From NCBI RefSeq assembly GCF_002284535.1, contig NZ_NPKH01000035.1:124001-188000 (forward strand): a stretch of 64,000 nucleotides of DNA, read 5' to 3'. The notes under the pieces were generated by a model that saw only the letters and a program-made list of their open reading frames with translations, did no database searches and was not told the origin of the DNA. Position numbers and translations under genes: made by a program. Positions 47,225 through 56,760 of the stretch are shown here, piece by piece (position 1 is the stretch's first letter; each line of letters begins with the position of its first letter). The DNA is from Mesorhizobium wenxiniae (GTDB lineage: Bacteria > Pseudomonadota > Alphaproteobacteria > Rhizobiales > Rhizobiaceae).

Positions 47225-47251
47225 TCACCGCGGCCCTGGCCGAATGGTTAC

Positions 47252-47259
47252 CACAGACG
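47252..47259 (+). repeat. IS66 target-site duplication, right copy
   Basis: CACAGACG, identical to 44417-44424, immediately after the right end of the IS66 element. Confidence 0.88.
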
Positions 47260-47442
47260 CGCGACTTCCCACGATACAACTCCACATAACTGAGCGTCTA
47301 CAAGCGCTGCAGCCAGCGTAACATCCCGCCATCATAGCGATGATTGTCTGATCTTTTGCCGATGACATCACGTCGGGGAAAGACTTGTTCGAGCGCTTGC
47401 CGCTTCATATCGATACCGGCCCGGGCGTAGCGCACGTTACGT

Positions 47443-48120
47443 TCAGCCCCGAGTGGCTAGCCATTGACTGATGGTGGCTATGTCAACACCCGCCTTGACA
47501 AGGTGGATGGCCGTCGTGTGCCGCAAAGAGCGGTGATGGATGCTTTTTTCCGCCAGGGTGGTTCCTTCCCCCGCAGCCATATCAACATGTTTGCGCAGCA
47601 AGTATCGAACACCGAACCGGGTCAGCGGTGTGCCGCGGTCGTTGAGAAAGCCCCTTTGCTCGGCGGGACAGGGCGATACCAGACGAAGGTCACAAATTCG
47701 AAGATTCAGGATTTCCTGAACTCGTGCATCCGTATTGAACATCAGCGAGAACAGTGCGTAATCCCGCTCCAGAAGGCGTGCGGCGGTCGATACGCGCCAG
47801 GACGCTCTTGATTTCGGGCTCTTCGAGATATTCGACAAGTGCCACCCGCGCGCCCTCTTGAAGGGAAGTGTCACCACCAGTTGCAGCGTATCCATATATT
47901 CGGGGTGCTCCGAGATCAGGAACCGCGCAAGGTATGCATCGCCGCCAGCCTTGCATTGCGGGTCGCAACTGCCACGCTCGACCTCAAGTGACGTGAGAAA
48001 GCTGCCGATCCTGTCGGTATTGATGTCGGAGACCGCTTCTTTCAAGAATATCTTCCCGCTCTCCGCGGCATGAGCCCGTGGCATGCTTCGGCCCAATGCT
48101 GTGGATTGACGTCAGGTAGT
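47443..48120 (-). pseudogene. Tyrosine recombinase/integrase (XerC/D-like), frameshifted
   Basis: Pieces in two frames: N-terminal IFLKEAVSDINTDRIGSFLT, middle ALVEYLEEPEIKSVLARIDR (other frame), then catalytic Arg region FNTDARVQEILNLRICDL and the H-x-x-R box HHRSLRHTTAIHLVKAGVDI. The frame changes near 47830 and 47760 and the C-terminal tyrosine segment is missing. It resembles the phage-type integrases found in clusters on rhizobial symbiotic replicons. Confidence 0.8.
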
Positions 48121-48239
48121 GCATTGATTTTTCGTGGAATGAGGACTCTGTTTAAGGGGTTCTTTTCGTCCAAACGGGACCCCTTAACGATGGGGTCATC
48201 AAGATGCCTCCGGCTTGATCGGAGGCATTTGTGTTTTGG

Positions 48240-49752
48240 ATGTTGGTTTTGGAGACGATTGCAAAGATACGTCGGCTGTCGCTGGTCCAGGGGAAGTCGA
48301 GCAAGGCGAGCTGAAGATCTCGCGCAAGGTGGTGCGCAAGGTCCTGCGTTCTGAGGAGACGGAGTTCCGCTACGAGCGCAAGCACCAGCCCTATCCCCGC
48401 ATGGGAGCCTGGCGTGAGACGCTGGACCGGCTGCTGTCGGCGAATGCGGCCAAGCCGCAGCGGGAGCGGCTGACGCTGATCCGTATTTTCGAGGAGCTTC
48501 GCGGCCTCGGCTATGACGGCAGCTACAGTTCGGGGTGGCGGCATGCTCAGAGCTGGGCGGCGGATCGCGGCAGCGCCGTGGCCGAGGCCTACATTCCGCT
48601 GAGTTTTGCACCTGGCGAGGCCTACCAGTTCGACTGGAGTCACCGAGATCGTCCTGCTCGACGGCGTGACGGTGACAGTGAAGGTCGCGCACATGCGGCT
48701 CTGCCACAGCCGCATGTTCTTCGTGAGGGCCTATCCGCGCGAGACGCAGGAGATGGTGTTCGACGCGCATGACCGGGCGTTCGCCTTCTTCCGTGGCGCC
48801 TGCACGCGCGGCATCTACGACAACATGAAGACGGCGGTGGACGCGATCTTCATCGGCAGGGATCGCCGCTACAACCGCCGCTTTGCGCAGATGTGCGGGC
48901 ATTACCTTGTCGAGCCGGAGGCCTGCACACCGGCGGCCGGCTGGGAGAAGGGGCAAGTCGAGAACCAGGTCGGGCTGGTGCGCGAGCGCTTCTTCACACC
49001 GAGGCTGCGCTTCAAGACGTTGGAGGATCTCAACGGCTGGCTGGCCGACAAATGCGTTGCCTAATGCCAAGGCGCGTCGGCATCCCGAACAGGGTGAGCG
49101 CACGATCTGGGACGTACTCGAAGAAGAACGCGCCAGCTTCATTCCCTATGCCGGTCGCTTCGACGGCTACCATTGCATTCCCGCGTCGGTGTCGAAGACC
49201 TGCACGGTGCGCTTCGACAACAACAAATACTCGGTGCTGTCGAGTGCCGTCGGTCGGCCGGTCGAGATCCATGCTTATGCCGACCGCATCGTCATCCGCC
49301 AGGATGGCGCGGTCGTCGGCGAGCACGCACGCTCTTTCGGCCGCAACGAGGTCGTCTACGATCCCTGGCACTACGTGCCGGTGATGGCCCGCAAACCGAA
49401 CGGCCTGCGCAACGGCGCGCCTTTCCGGGAATGGGTTCTGCCATCAGCCATGGAGAAGGTGCGCCGCAAGCTAGGGGCGGCCGATGACGGCGACCGGCAG
49501 ATGGTGTCGATCCTCACCTGCGTTCTGACCGACGGATTGAGCGCGGTCGAGAGCGCCTGCCAGGAAGCGCTCGAGCATGGCGTCTGTTCGGCGGCGGTGA
49601 TCCTCAACATCCTGGCCCGCAGCCGCGATCCGGCGCCGGGCACGATCCTTTCCATTCCCCAGGCGCTGACCCTAGCTCACGAGCGGTCGCCGACTGCGCC
49701 CGCTTCTCAGGAGGACAAACAGCCATGGAACGCACCGAGGTACTGGAACTGA
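48240..49752 (+). pseudogene. istA: IS21 transposase IstA, multiply frameshifted
   Basis: The frames in order are LETIAKIRRLSLVQGKSSKA (48240), LKISRKVVRKVLRSEETEFR (48215-48772 frame), EIVLLDGVTVTVKVAHMRLC with YDNMKTAVDAIFIGRDRRYN (48606-49064 frame), and IWDVLEEERASFIPYAGRFD onward (to 49752). Breaks fall near 48310, 48645 and 49060. The 3' end overlaps istB by 28 bp, as in intact IS21 elements. Confidence 0.85.
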
Positions 49753-50065
49753 TGGGGGCGCTGAAGCTCTACGGAATGCGCAGCGCCTATGACGAGATCA
49801 TGGGCGTCGCCATCAAGCGACGGCACGAGCCGCCCAGGATTGTCGGTGATCTCTTGCAAGCCGAGATATCGGAGAGCAGGCCCGCTCCATCAAATACCAG
49901 TTCGCCGTCGCCAAGTTGCCGCTGGCCAAGGACATCGACGACTTCGACTTCGCCGACACGCCGGTCACCGAACCCCTGATGCGCGATCTCGCCCGGCGGC
50001 GCCTTCGTCGCCGATCAGCGCAACATCGTCCTGGTCGGCCGCCTTCACGGGTCACCCAACTCGCG
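49725..50065 (+). pseudogene. istB: IS21 helper ATPase IstB, truncated
   Basis: ATG 49725 begins MERTEVLELMGALKLYGMRS, the usual IstB start. Frame changes near 49870 and 49995 lead to LPLAKDIDDFDFADTPVTEP and FVADQRNIVLVG; the sequence then leaves the family before the Walker A motif. Confidence 0.8.
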
Positions 50066-50232
50066 CGGAAGGTCGACCGCATTGCGACGGGCGCGTGTCG
50101 ACTTCCCAACAATGTCAGACAGGAGACACAACGCTATCGGAGCGATCGCATTGTCCGAAACGATTTTCCCAGTTGGCACGACGATTGCGGTCCTAGTGCG
50201 CAAAAGCAAACTAGACCTGAGAGCCGCACCGC

Positions 50233-50865
50233 ATGAATGTAGCCTCCCAATATCTCCCGTTTGTGGCGCACCACGAAGCCGGGCACGCGGTGGCCGCCAT
50301 CGTTTTGATGCGTCAGGTGTTCGACGACGACCGTAAACTCCCTGCTTTCTCAAGTGTTAGTATTTACCCCGACCCCGGTGACGGAGATTACCGTGGTGTT
50401 GTCGAAGGCGCGGGTTTTTATTCAGCGCAAGGATTCACCTCGAAGCGAAAGCCGATTTTCGAGGACGATATGGATCGATATTTGGAACGCGATTGTGCGA
50501 TCCGGGAGATAGTTACGTGTCTGGCAGGTCCTTTTGCAGAATCCGCATTCGAAGGCTATCTGGACCCGTTCGATATGGCGATGAATGCGTCCGACGAGAA
50601 TGAGGGGAGCAGCGACTACGCGGATGCCAAGCGAATCTATGGTGAGTTGCGGTTCCTGATGCCGCGCCGCCCCGATTGGGGGCGGATCGAAGATCGCACG
50701 GCCCGGCTAGTACTCGATCACAGGTCGGCCATCGAAGCATTGGCCGCGCATTTGCTGGTCAAGCATGATCTCCAATTCGATGAGGCTCTGATGATTGTTG
50801 CGCCGCATCTTCCGCCCATGCCAGCAGCTACGCCGCCAGAGCGTCCATTTCCGAAGCCTGCTTGA
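50233..50865 (+). CDS. Small HEAGH-motif metalloprotease-like protein
   Basis: 210 residues. HHEAGHAVAAIVL at about residues 13-25 contains HEAGH, the zinc-binding motif of M41 (FtsH-type) peptidases, and IVTCLAGPFAESAFEG resembles the LAGRxAE segment that supplies further M41 contacts. No AAA ATPase domain or membrane segment is present, so it is a stand-alone M41-like domain. ATG 50233 has no strong ribosome site. Its last 38 bases overlap the convergent integrase gene. The function is unknown. Confidence 0.72.
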   Translation: MNVASQYLPFVAHHEAGHAVAAIVLMRQVFDDDRKLPAFSSVSIYPDPGDGDYRGVVEGAGFYSAQGFTSKRKPIFEDDMDRYLERDCAIREIVTCLAGPFAESAFEGYLDPFDMAMNASDENEGSSDYADAKRIYGELRFLMPRRPDWGRIEDRTARLVLDHRSAIEALAAHLLVKHDLQFDEALMIVAPHLPPMPAATPPERPFPKPA

Positions 50866-51850
50866 TCAGCCATTCGATGTGATTTGACCACATCTGCAAC
50901 ACCTCGCGCTTCTCCTTGACGTAGGTATAGAGATTGTAGATTTCGCCTATGTCTGTCAGGGACGCTGCCTTGTGATTCAGTATGTGCTCGATGACGTGTG
51001 GCAATACCTGCCGCCTGCCGAAATTTGTCGCGAGCGTCCTGCGCAGATCGTGAAGGGTCCAGTTCTCCAAAGCCACCCCGTCAGTATTGACCTTGCCGTC
51101 TAGAGCCTTCTTGCCCTTCGCGTAGCCTGAGAAGTGGCTTCTTTCGTTGCCCCTCGCAGGGAAAACAAACGTGTCATTGGTCTTCGGTACCGACTGGGGG
51201 ACCGACACCGCCAGTGTGGACAGCGGAATAAGCGTAGGCTCTTCGTTCTTCGTGCGGTCACCCGATAGTTCCCATGTTCCGGCTTCAAGGTTGAGTTCAG
51301 ACCAACGCATCGCGGCAACTTCCGTACGCCTCTGTCCGGTCAGCATGAGCAGCTTGACGATGGAGCCGAACGAATAGCCGATATCGCCCGGTTCGGGCTC
51401 ACAGCCCGTCCATATAGCCGCCAGTTCGGCATCGTTCACCACTCGCTTGCGCTTGACGATCAGGGCCGGATTTTCCAATCCCTCGCGGGGAAACCGCGAC
51501 GAGCCGTTGCGGCGGTTTGCGACACCGGATAGCCGCCAGTTCGGCATCGTTCATCACTCGCTTGCGCTTGACGATCGGGGCCGGATTTTCCAATTCCTCG
51601 CGGGGAAACCGCGATGAGCCGTTGCGGCGGTTTGCGACACCAGTTGAAAATGCCCGCATATACCAGAAGGCCGTGTTAGCCGCTTGCGGGTGACCCCGGC
51701 GACGATCTTCTTGGTGATGTTAGCAATGTCGGTGTCGATCACATGGGATAGAGCGACTCCCGAGGGCAGGCACAAGATACCGGTTCAGGCTGGCCTCGAC
51801 CAGTTCCCAGAAATCCCATTCTGCCTTGCCGGTCTTTGCAAAGCCCGCTC
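50828..51850 (-). pseudogene. Tyrosine recombinase (P4-type integrase), disrupted
   Basis: The C-terminal catalytic domain is intact in one frame (50828-51547): MLTGQRRTEVAAMRWSEL, WTLHDLRRTLATNFGRRQ and EIYNLYTYVKEKREVLQMW carry Arg, H-x-x-R and Tyr. Upstream, a 115-bp tandem duplication shifts the frame, and further up pieces such as KAEWDFWELVEASLNRYLVP and HVIDTDIANITKKIVAGVTR lie in different frames. No full-length recombinase can be made. Confidence 0.85.
51414..51643. repeat. 115-bp tandem duplication inside the integrase gene
   Basis: ATAGCCGCCAGTTCGGCATC starts at 51414 and again at 51529 (one base before it differs). The two 115-bp units differ by about five substitutions. As 115 is not a multiple of three, the duplication changes the integrase reading frame. 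Confidence 0.9.
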
Positions 51851-52268
51851 CCTTGCATTCGCGCCGATCGGCCGACCCCGTTCGAGGAAGGGCGTGATCT
51901 GGTCGGCGGCATGCAGAATCCGGGTGGCGCGGCTGGTCCGGTCGGACGCGGTCTGATCGAGGAAGCCAGCCGGAATGCCGGCGGCTCGTGCGGGAAGGGC
52001 GTTCATGAGAAGGTCCTGTCGGGCAAGCTGTTTGGGGGCACGATCACCATAGTTGATCAGGCTCCCGAGTGGGGCATTCTCGTAAATGTCGCTTGCGGAC
52101 GTATGTTTGCTCTTTGTCCAGAAACAGAAAAGGCCCGATGGGACGGCCGGGCCCAGGGCGGTGTTTTGAGGGTCGTTACTCGGCGGCCTGGAGGTGATCG
52201 CCGTCGCCGTCCTCGGTATCGTCAGCGCTGATCTGCGCCTGATTGGCAAGGAAGGCTGGCAGTTCCGA
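51851..52268. other. Gene-poor stretch left of the deleted IS256-type element
   Basis: No intact gene. A minus-strand frame ends in SELPAFLANQAQISADDTED and a short acidic tail before a stop near 52170, which looks like a real protein C-terminus cut off by the element to its right, but the family is not identified. Confidence 0.35.
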
Positions 52269-52849
52269 TGGAGCTATGCTGGAATTTGGGTGACGAGGCT
52301 GATCAAGCGGCGCTCTGCGGCTTCGTTTCGATGACCTCGATTCCGTCCAGGAACCTGGCACCTGCGATGAGTTTCGGCAACTGATTTTGTCCTTTCAATC
52401 GTCGCCACGTCCTGGCCGCGGCCATGACCAGCTTGAAGACCATCAGCTGGGCGGTTGTCGAGGATAGCGAGCCCTTGGTACGCACCGTGCGGTGGCGAAC
52501 GGTCGCAAAGACGCTTTCGATGGGATTGGACCTTCGCAGATGATCCCAGTGTTCGGCGGGGAAATCGTAGAATGCCAGCGACGCATTCTGATCCTTCGTC
52601 AGGCAGTCGACCGCCTTAGCATACGCCTCGGCTTCCATCTCGATCGCCTGCGCAAGCAATTTGCGCGCGCCGCTGCGAAGTACATCCGTCAGGGTATCAC
52701 CGATTTCGTCGGGCTGACGAAGGCGAACAATGTTGATAGTCTCGTTCATGGCGTATCGCTCTCCTTGAGAGGTTCTGGCAGGCTTCATCACCCGCCTCGA
52801 TACGCCGCTCTCCTCAAACCGTCATCACCCAGTTTCCGCCATAGCTCCC
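52269..52849 (-). mobile_element. Non-autonomous deletion derivative of an IS256-type element
   Basis: About 580 bp with inverted ends: left GAGCTATGCTGGAATTTGGG then TGACGA, right (complement) GAGCTATGGCGGAAACTGGG then TGATGAC. The internal minus-strand frame (52303-52749) joins the N-terminal 42 residues of a transposase (MNETINIVRLRQPDEIGDTL) in frame to its last ~105 residues (HWDHLRRSNPIESVFATVRH). The catalytic core is deleted. With ends kept it could be moved by a full-length relative. Confidence 0.78.
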
Positions 52850-53279
52850 CCCTGATTGGTCCGCTTCACCTGTGCAACTGCACAGGCTGCCATAGCGGGC
52901 AGATTGGCCTCCAATGGCGAAAACTTGCCGCAGGAGACCCTCCGATGACCGTGCCTATGGCGCCGCCGCTACGACAACTTGCCGACAAGCAGCGTGCGAT
53001 CCACTGCCGCGCTACTGCGCCTTCAAGGGACGTCTGGATCGCGACGCAGGAGCCGATGACCGTTAAGGAATCAATTCCCTTGGCGTGCTCAGGTCGCGCT
53101 GGCCGTCGCTGTGCCCGTTCGACGGTCTGGTGGCAATTTGGGCACATCTTGTGTCGTCGCCAGTGCCAATGCCGCACGCTTCAACAAAAAGGTGCCTTCG
53201 ACGTCTGCTGCCTTCGCCGGTGCTTTGCGAAGTGGCATAATGTTTCGACGCACGCAGGCGCGGGCAGGGGGTGTCAGTC
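52850..53279. other. Region upstream of the fseA-like gene
   Basis: No supported gene. In Mesorhizobium R7A the corresponding gene pair is driven from a quorum-sensing (TraR) promoter; I do not see a convincing tra box here. Confidence 0.35.
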
Positions 53280-54081
53280 ATGAATCTCCTGACTGGCGCG
53301 GATCAGGCCGATTGGCGGGATGAAAGATCATACGACTACACCGCTGGCCTGACGCTGCGGGAGTGGGCTTGGGAGTTCTTACGCCGCAACCCGGCGTTCC
53401 AGCGCGATCTGACCGCTGCGCGCCAGCATTGCAAGACTTGGTCTCTCCGACCCTTTCTCGATATGGTCGCGTCGGCCGGCGACCTGTCACGCTGGGGTGT
53501 TCTGTTTCGCGGAGTCTTGTGGCCGCGCTTCGGTCGTATTCTGGTGTCCGCTCTGGTGCGTCCATGTGCTGCCGCTCATTGCGGAACGGTTGCCTGCCTC
53601 GTCGCCGACACCGCCGTTCGAACTCTCGGCATTGCCCTGTCGTGCAACCGTCCTGCAGGCGCCCGACAAGAGCCAGCATGTTCTTCTTCGCAATGCGGAC
53701 CACGCGCTGCAGCTCGCCGTCTCGGGCGCGAATATCCTCCACCCTGTTTGCCTGCATACGCAAGCCATCTGGCCCGCGGTGCTTTTAAAGCATCGACTGA
53801 GGGGACTGGAGTGCCTCAATGCTCTCAGTCTAGGGCAACATTTGCCCCCCCGCTTGTTTGCGCCGGAAAAGCGCGGCGTCCGTTTGTCCTTCGTTCTTCG
53901 TGCGCTCGACGGTTCGCTCGCCGGAGCACCACATCGCGAGCTCGCCGAAGTTCTCATCGGTCAACGGCGCGTCCATGCCGACTGGGCGGATCCTCGCGAT
54001 CATCTGCGCGACCGCATCCGTCGGGCCGTCTCGCGTGGCCGCGCGCTCATGAATGGTGGCTACAGAGATTTCCTAATTTGA
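53280..54081 (+). CDS. fseA: FseA-like excision activator, two frames joined by +1 frameshift (DUF2285 C-terminus)
   Basis: Frame 0 from ATG 53280 encodes ADQADWRDERSYDYTAGLTL and REWAWEFLRRNPAFQRDL, then SRWGVLF. At 53502-53508 the sequence is CTG TTT C. A +1 slip from TTT to TTC continues as AESCGRASVVFWCPLW in the next frame and then through a DUF2285-type domain (HVLLRNADHALQLAV, LSFVLRALDGSLAGAPHREL, RRAVSRGRALMNGGYRDFLI) to TGA 54081: 266 residues in all. In Mesorhizobium ICEMlSymR7A, msi172 and msi171 are fused to FseA by exactly a UUU-to-UUC +1 slip. FseA activates rdfS and thereby island excision. Without slipping, frame 0 here stays open to 54335. Confidence 0.78.
53502..53508 (+). 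promoter_or_regulatory. Candidate programmed +1 frameshift site (CTG TTT C)
   Basis: The tRNA-Phe on TTT (53505-53507) can re-pair with TTC (53506-53508). The shift links WGVLF to AESC, which restores one continuous protein in the FseA/DUF2285 family. The location, in the WGxxF motif at the domain junction, matches the documented site of ICEMlSymR7A fseA. Confidence 0.75.
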
Positions 54082-54877
54082 AATGCGACAGTCCGCGCTG
54101 TGCGTCAGTGGATGAACGTTCGCTCGCAGCTGACCCGTCACCAACAGTTCGCCCGCCGACAGATCTGCATGGCGCCTTGCGGGTACGCTCTGGTCAGGCG
54201 TCGGCCGACGCCACAATGACATCGGTGAAGTTGCCAAGGCGGTGGTTCATTAGGGCCGGCCTCGACCTGAACCCACATCAGTGGTCGGAAAGCGGCGTGC
54301 ACCGCAATGTCGCCATAGCAGCCAAGATCCTTTGAGTCCGGACCTGCAGTCCTGTTGGACCGGCGGGTGCAACAATATGGAGGGATTTGAGACCTCACAC
54401 TGTCCCCTGGACCGACAGCTCGGTCAGACATCGCACTCACCGCTTGATTATGGAAATGGTGTGCCTGTAGTACAGCGGGTAGCGCTTGCTGCGCACTGTC
54501 CTAAGAATAGCAATCATGACCCGTCTGGGGATCTGCAACACGACGATCCAACCGCTTGGGCATTGTCGCATATCCCACAATGTAGAGTGCGCAACAGGGC
54601 AAAAGCTGATCCATCGGCGGTTTATCAATGCTTTTTGGCTTGGCACGGCACATGCAACGCAATCGGCAAAAGGCGCACGAACTGAGTGGCCCCATCGGCC
54701 CTAGGAGCGCTGACTTATGCCCTCCCAAGGCATGTCCGGCCCGGCAGCGAGCTCAGTCTCCTGCCGGGCATCCGTGTTTCAGGTCAACGGCGTTTGGAAC
54801 TTCAAATTAGGTGGCGGCATTGACCGCAGGCCGCCCCCGGTGGGCGGCCGGTGGGCGGAGAGACAGTGCAGCAGGTT
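54082..54877. other. Gene-poor region downstream of fseA-like gene
   Basis: About 800 bp without a supported gene. A short palindrome CAGATCTG at about 54161 recalls the centre of tra boxes but flanking bases do not match. Nothing else is assigned. Confidence 0.35.
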
Positions 54878-56335
54878 TCAAATCCCGCCCATGCAGAGAT
54901 ATTTCATTTCCAGATAGTCCTCGAGGCCATGGCGGGAACCCTCCCGCCCGATGCCGGATTGCTTCATGCCGCCAAACGGTGCCGCCTCCGAGGACATGCG
55001 TCCCGTGTTTATGCCAACCATGCCATATTCCAGAGCCTCTGCCACACGCCAGACCCGCTTCATGTTGGAGGCATAGAAGTATGCGGCGAGGCCGTAAATC
55101 GTGTCATTGGCCTCGCGCACGACCTGATCCGCATCGTTGAAGCGAATGATCGGCGCCAGCGGCCCGAATGTCTCCTCTTGCGCGACTGCCATGACGCTGG
55201 AAATCTCGGTGAGGACCGTGGGTTTGAAAAACGTGCCATTCTTGCCGATACGTTGGCCCCCGCATCGTATTGTGCCGCCTTTCGCAATGGCATCTGCGAT
55301 GTGAGACTCTATCTTGGCCAGAGCATGCCTGTCGATGAGCGGTCCGATGTCCACTCCGGCATCGAATCCGTCGCCAACCGACAAGTGCCGGACTTTCTCC
55401 ACGAATTTCTTGACGAACTCATCGTGAACGCTCGATTGGACGTAAATACGGTTCGCCGAAACGCAGGTCTGGCCGGCATTGCGAAACTTCGCCTGGATCG
55501 CACCGTCAACAGCAGCGTCGATGTCGGCATCATCGAAGATGATGAAAGGTGCGTTGCCGCCGAGCTCAAGGCTAACCTTCTTGATCTGGTCAGAGCACTG
55601 ACGCATCAGCAGCCGCCCGACCTCGGTCGAACCGGTGAAGCTGATCTTGCGGATCTTGGAATTGGTGCAGAGTTCACGGCCGACGCGATCACCTTCGGAC
55701 GCATAGATCAGGTTGACCACGCCATCGGGAAAGCCGGCCTGATGGGCAAGGGCGAACATTGCGCCAGCCACGAGCGGCGTCTGTTCAGCGGGCTTGAGCA
55801 CGATCGTGCAGCCCGCAGCCAAGGCCGGCGAGATTTTGCGCGCCACCATGGAGGCCGGGAAATTCCATGGCGTGATCGTGCCAACAACGCCGATGGGCTG
55901 CTTGATCACTAGCATTCGGCGGTCTGTCGAGGGTGCCGAGATCGTCTCGCCATAGACGCGATTGGCCTCCTCGGCATACCATTGCAGATACGCCGCCGCA
56001 TGCGATACCTCTGACATGGCTTCGGCAAGCGGCTTGCCCATTTCCGCAGTCAGAATCGCGGCGAGATCGCCTGCATGGTCGATGATCAGCTGATGCCATC
56101 GCCAAAGAACGTCGCTACGCTCTCGGGCAGTCAACGCGGCCCATCCCGACTGCGCAACATAGGCCTTGTCTACCGCAGCACGTGTCTCCTCCACGCCCAT
56201 ATCGGGAAGCTCTGCCAAAACTTCGCCGGTCGACGGATTGACGACCTCGAACGTCTTATTGCCAACCGGTCTGCCGAGTGCCGGCAGGCGGTCCATGGCT
56301 CCAAACAGGTGCGGGGATTTCAGACGGCGGATCAT
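54878..56335 (-). CDS. gabD: NAD(P)-dependent aldehyde dehydrogenase, succinate-semialdehyde dehydrogenase type (GabD-like)
   Basis: 485 residues from ATG 56335. Cofactor and catalytic motifs are complete: ITPWNFPASMVARK, FTGSTEVGRLL (Rossmann GxxxxG), the general-base Glu in ELGGNAPFIIFDDAD, the nucleophile Cys in FRNAGQTCVSANR, and EETFGPLAPI. It would oxidise succinate semialdehyde or a related aldehyde to the acid in GABA/polyamine breakdown. The open frame extends to 56680, but the added N-terminus is not family-like. The gene lies 425 bp downstream of the M16 protease gene, in the same orientation. A decayed homologue is at 30442-32003. Confidence 0.9.
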   Translation of the reverse strand: MIRRLKSPHLFGAMDRLPALGRPVGNKTFEVVNPSTGEVLAELPDMGVEETRAAVDKAYVAQSGWAALTARERSDVLWRWHQLIIDHAGDLAAILTAEMGKPLAEAMSEVSHAAAYLQWYAEEANRVYGETISAPSTDRRMLVIKQPIGVVGTITPWNFPASMVARKISPALAAGCTIVLKPAEQTPLVAGAMFALAHQAGFPDGVVNLIYASEGDRVGRELCTNSKIRKISFTGSTEVGRLLMRQCSDQIKKVSLELGGNAPFIIFDDADIDAAVDGAIQAKFRNAGQTCVSANRIYVQSSVHDEFVKKFVEKVRHLSVGDGFDAGVDIGPLIDRHALAKIESHIADAIAKGGTIRCGGQRIGKNGTFFKPTVLTEISSVMAVAQEETFGPLAPIIRFNDADQVVREANDTIYGLAAYFYASNMKRVWRVAEALEYGMVGINTGRMSSEAAPFGGMKQSGIGREGSRHGLEDYLEMKYLCMGGI

Positions 56336-56760
56336 CGGCAGGCACAGGGGCAATACCGGATTCCTCCTCAACGCAGCGAACATCCAGGTCGACAGGCCGT
56401 CGGTGTGTATTCTGCACCAGCGGGTTCGTCCTAGGGCCTCGGCAAAGCAGCTGGTAGACCAAACATACGACAACAGTTCCGTTAGTTTGAGTGCCCGCGG
56501 TTCATCAGTTGATGGATTGAGCAGCCGGATGTTTGCTTCATCCACCCGCTGCCTGCTGGTGGCGTGCGAGTGTATTCTGCAAAAGGCGGCATACATGCTG
56601 AGGAGCGCCGTTTCGGCGAGAGGCCCGCCTGGACCGCCAATGCCGCGCAAGGCCCGCGAAACGACTCCGCGGGTCTGCATGATCTGCTTGGCCCACCGGC
56701 CTCCATATTCGCTCTTCCCACGAGAAGCCCCAAGGAAGAAGGAAGGCGAGATGAGTTTCT
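56336..56760 (-). other. Intergenic region between M16 protease and gabD
   Basis: No distinct gene. The stretch just upstream of gabD (56336-56463) is also recognisable next to the pseudogene copy at 30.4-32.0 kb, so upstream sequence was part of the duplicated segment. The promoter of gabD probably lies here. Confidence 0.45.

Larger units (their letters stand above)
44425..47251 (+). mobile_element. IS66-family insertion sequence
   Basis: 2,827 bp. The left end GTATCCCCGCGGTCACGGCC and the complement of the right end GTAACCATTCGGCCAGGGCC are imperfect inverted repeats. A perfect 8-bp direct repeat CACAGACG flanks it, the size known for IS66. It carries tnpA, a frameshifted tnpB, tnpC and a small passenger gene. 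Insertion appears recent because the target duplication is unaltered, but the tnpB defect may limit transposition. Confidence 0.88.
48149..50065 (+). mobile_element. IS21-family element, truncated at right end
   Basis: It starts near TGTTTAAGGGGTTC (48149) and contains istA and the first part of istB. The right end is missing: istB stops matching at about 50065, soon after RNIVLVG. Both genes carry frameshifts. It is a dead remnant. Confidence 0.75.

Noticed and set aside
54155..54175. CAGATCTG palindrome as a tra box near the fseA-like gene
   Set aside because: Only the central 8 bp are palindromic, and it lies downstream of the gene rather than at its promoter.
53271..54335. 354-codon frame 0 continuing past the fseA-like frameshift site as an independent gene
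   Set aside because: After the slip site the family similarity (DUF2285) is only in the +1 frame; frame 0 beyond 53508 resembles nothing and is treated as the non-shifted read-through.
54472..54500. GTAGTACAGCGGGTAGCGC as a tRNA D-arm
   Set aside because: Resembles a D-arm only superficially; no matching acceptor or T-arm follows at the right distance.
54851..55912. 353-codon open frame on the + strand opposite gabD
   Set aside because: The minus strand has all aldehyde dehydrogenase motifs; the + frame is a shadow. The similar + frame at 30232-30927 over the gabD pseudogene has the same cause.
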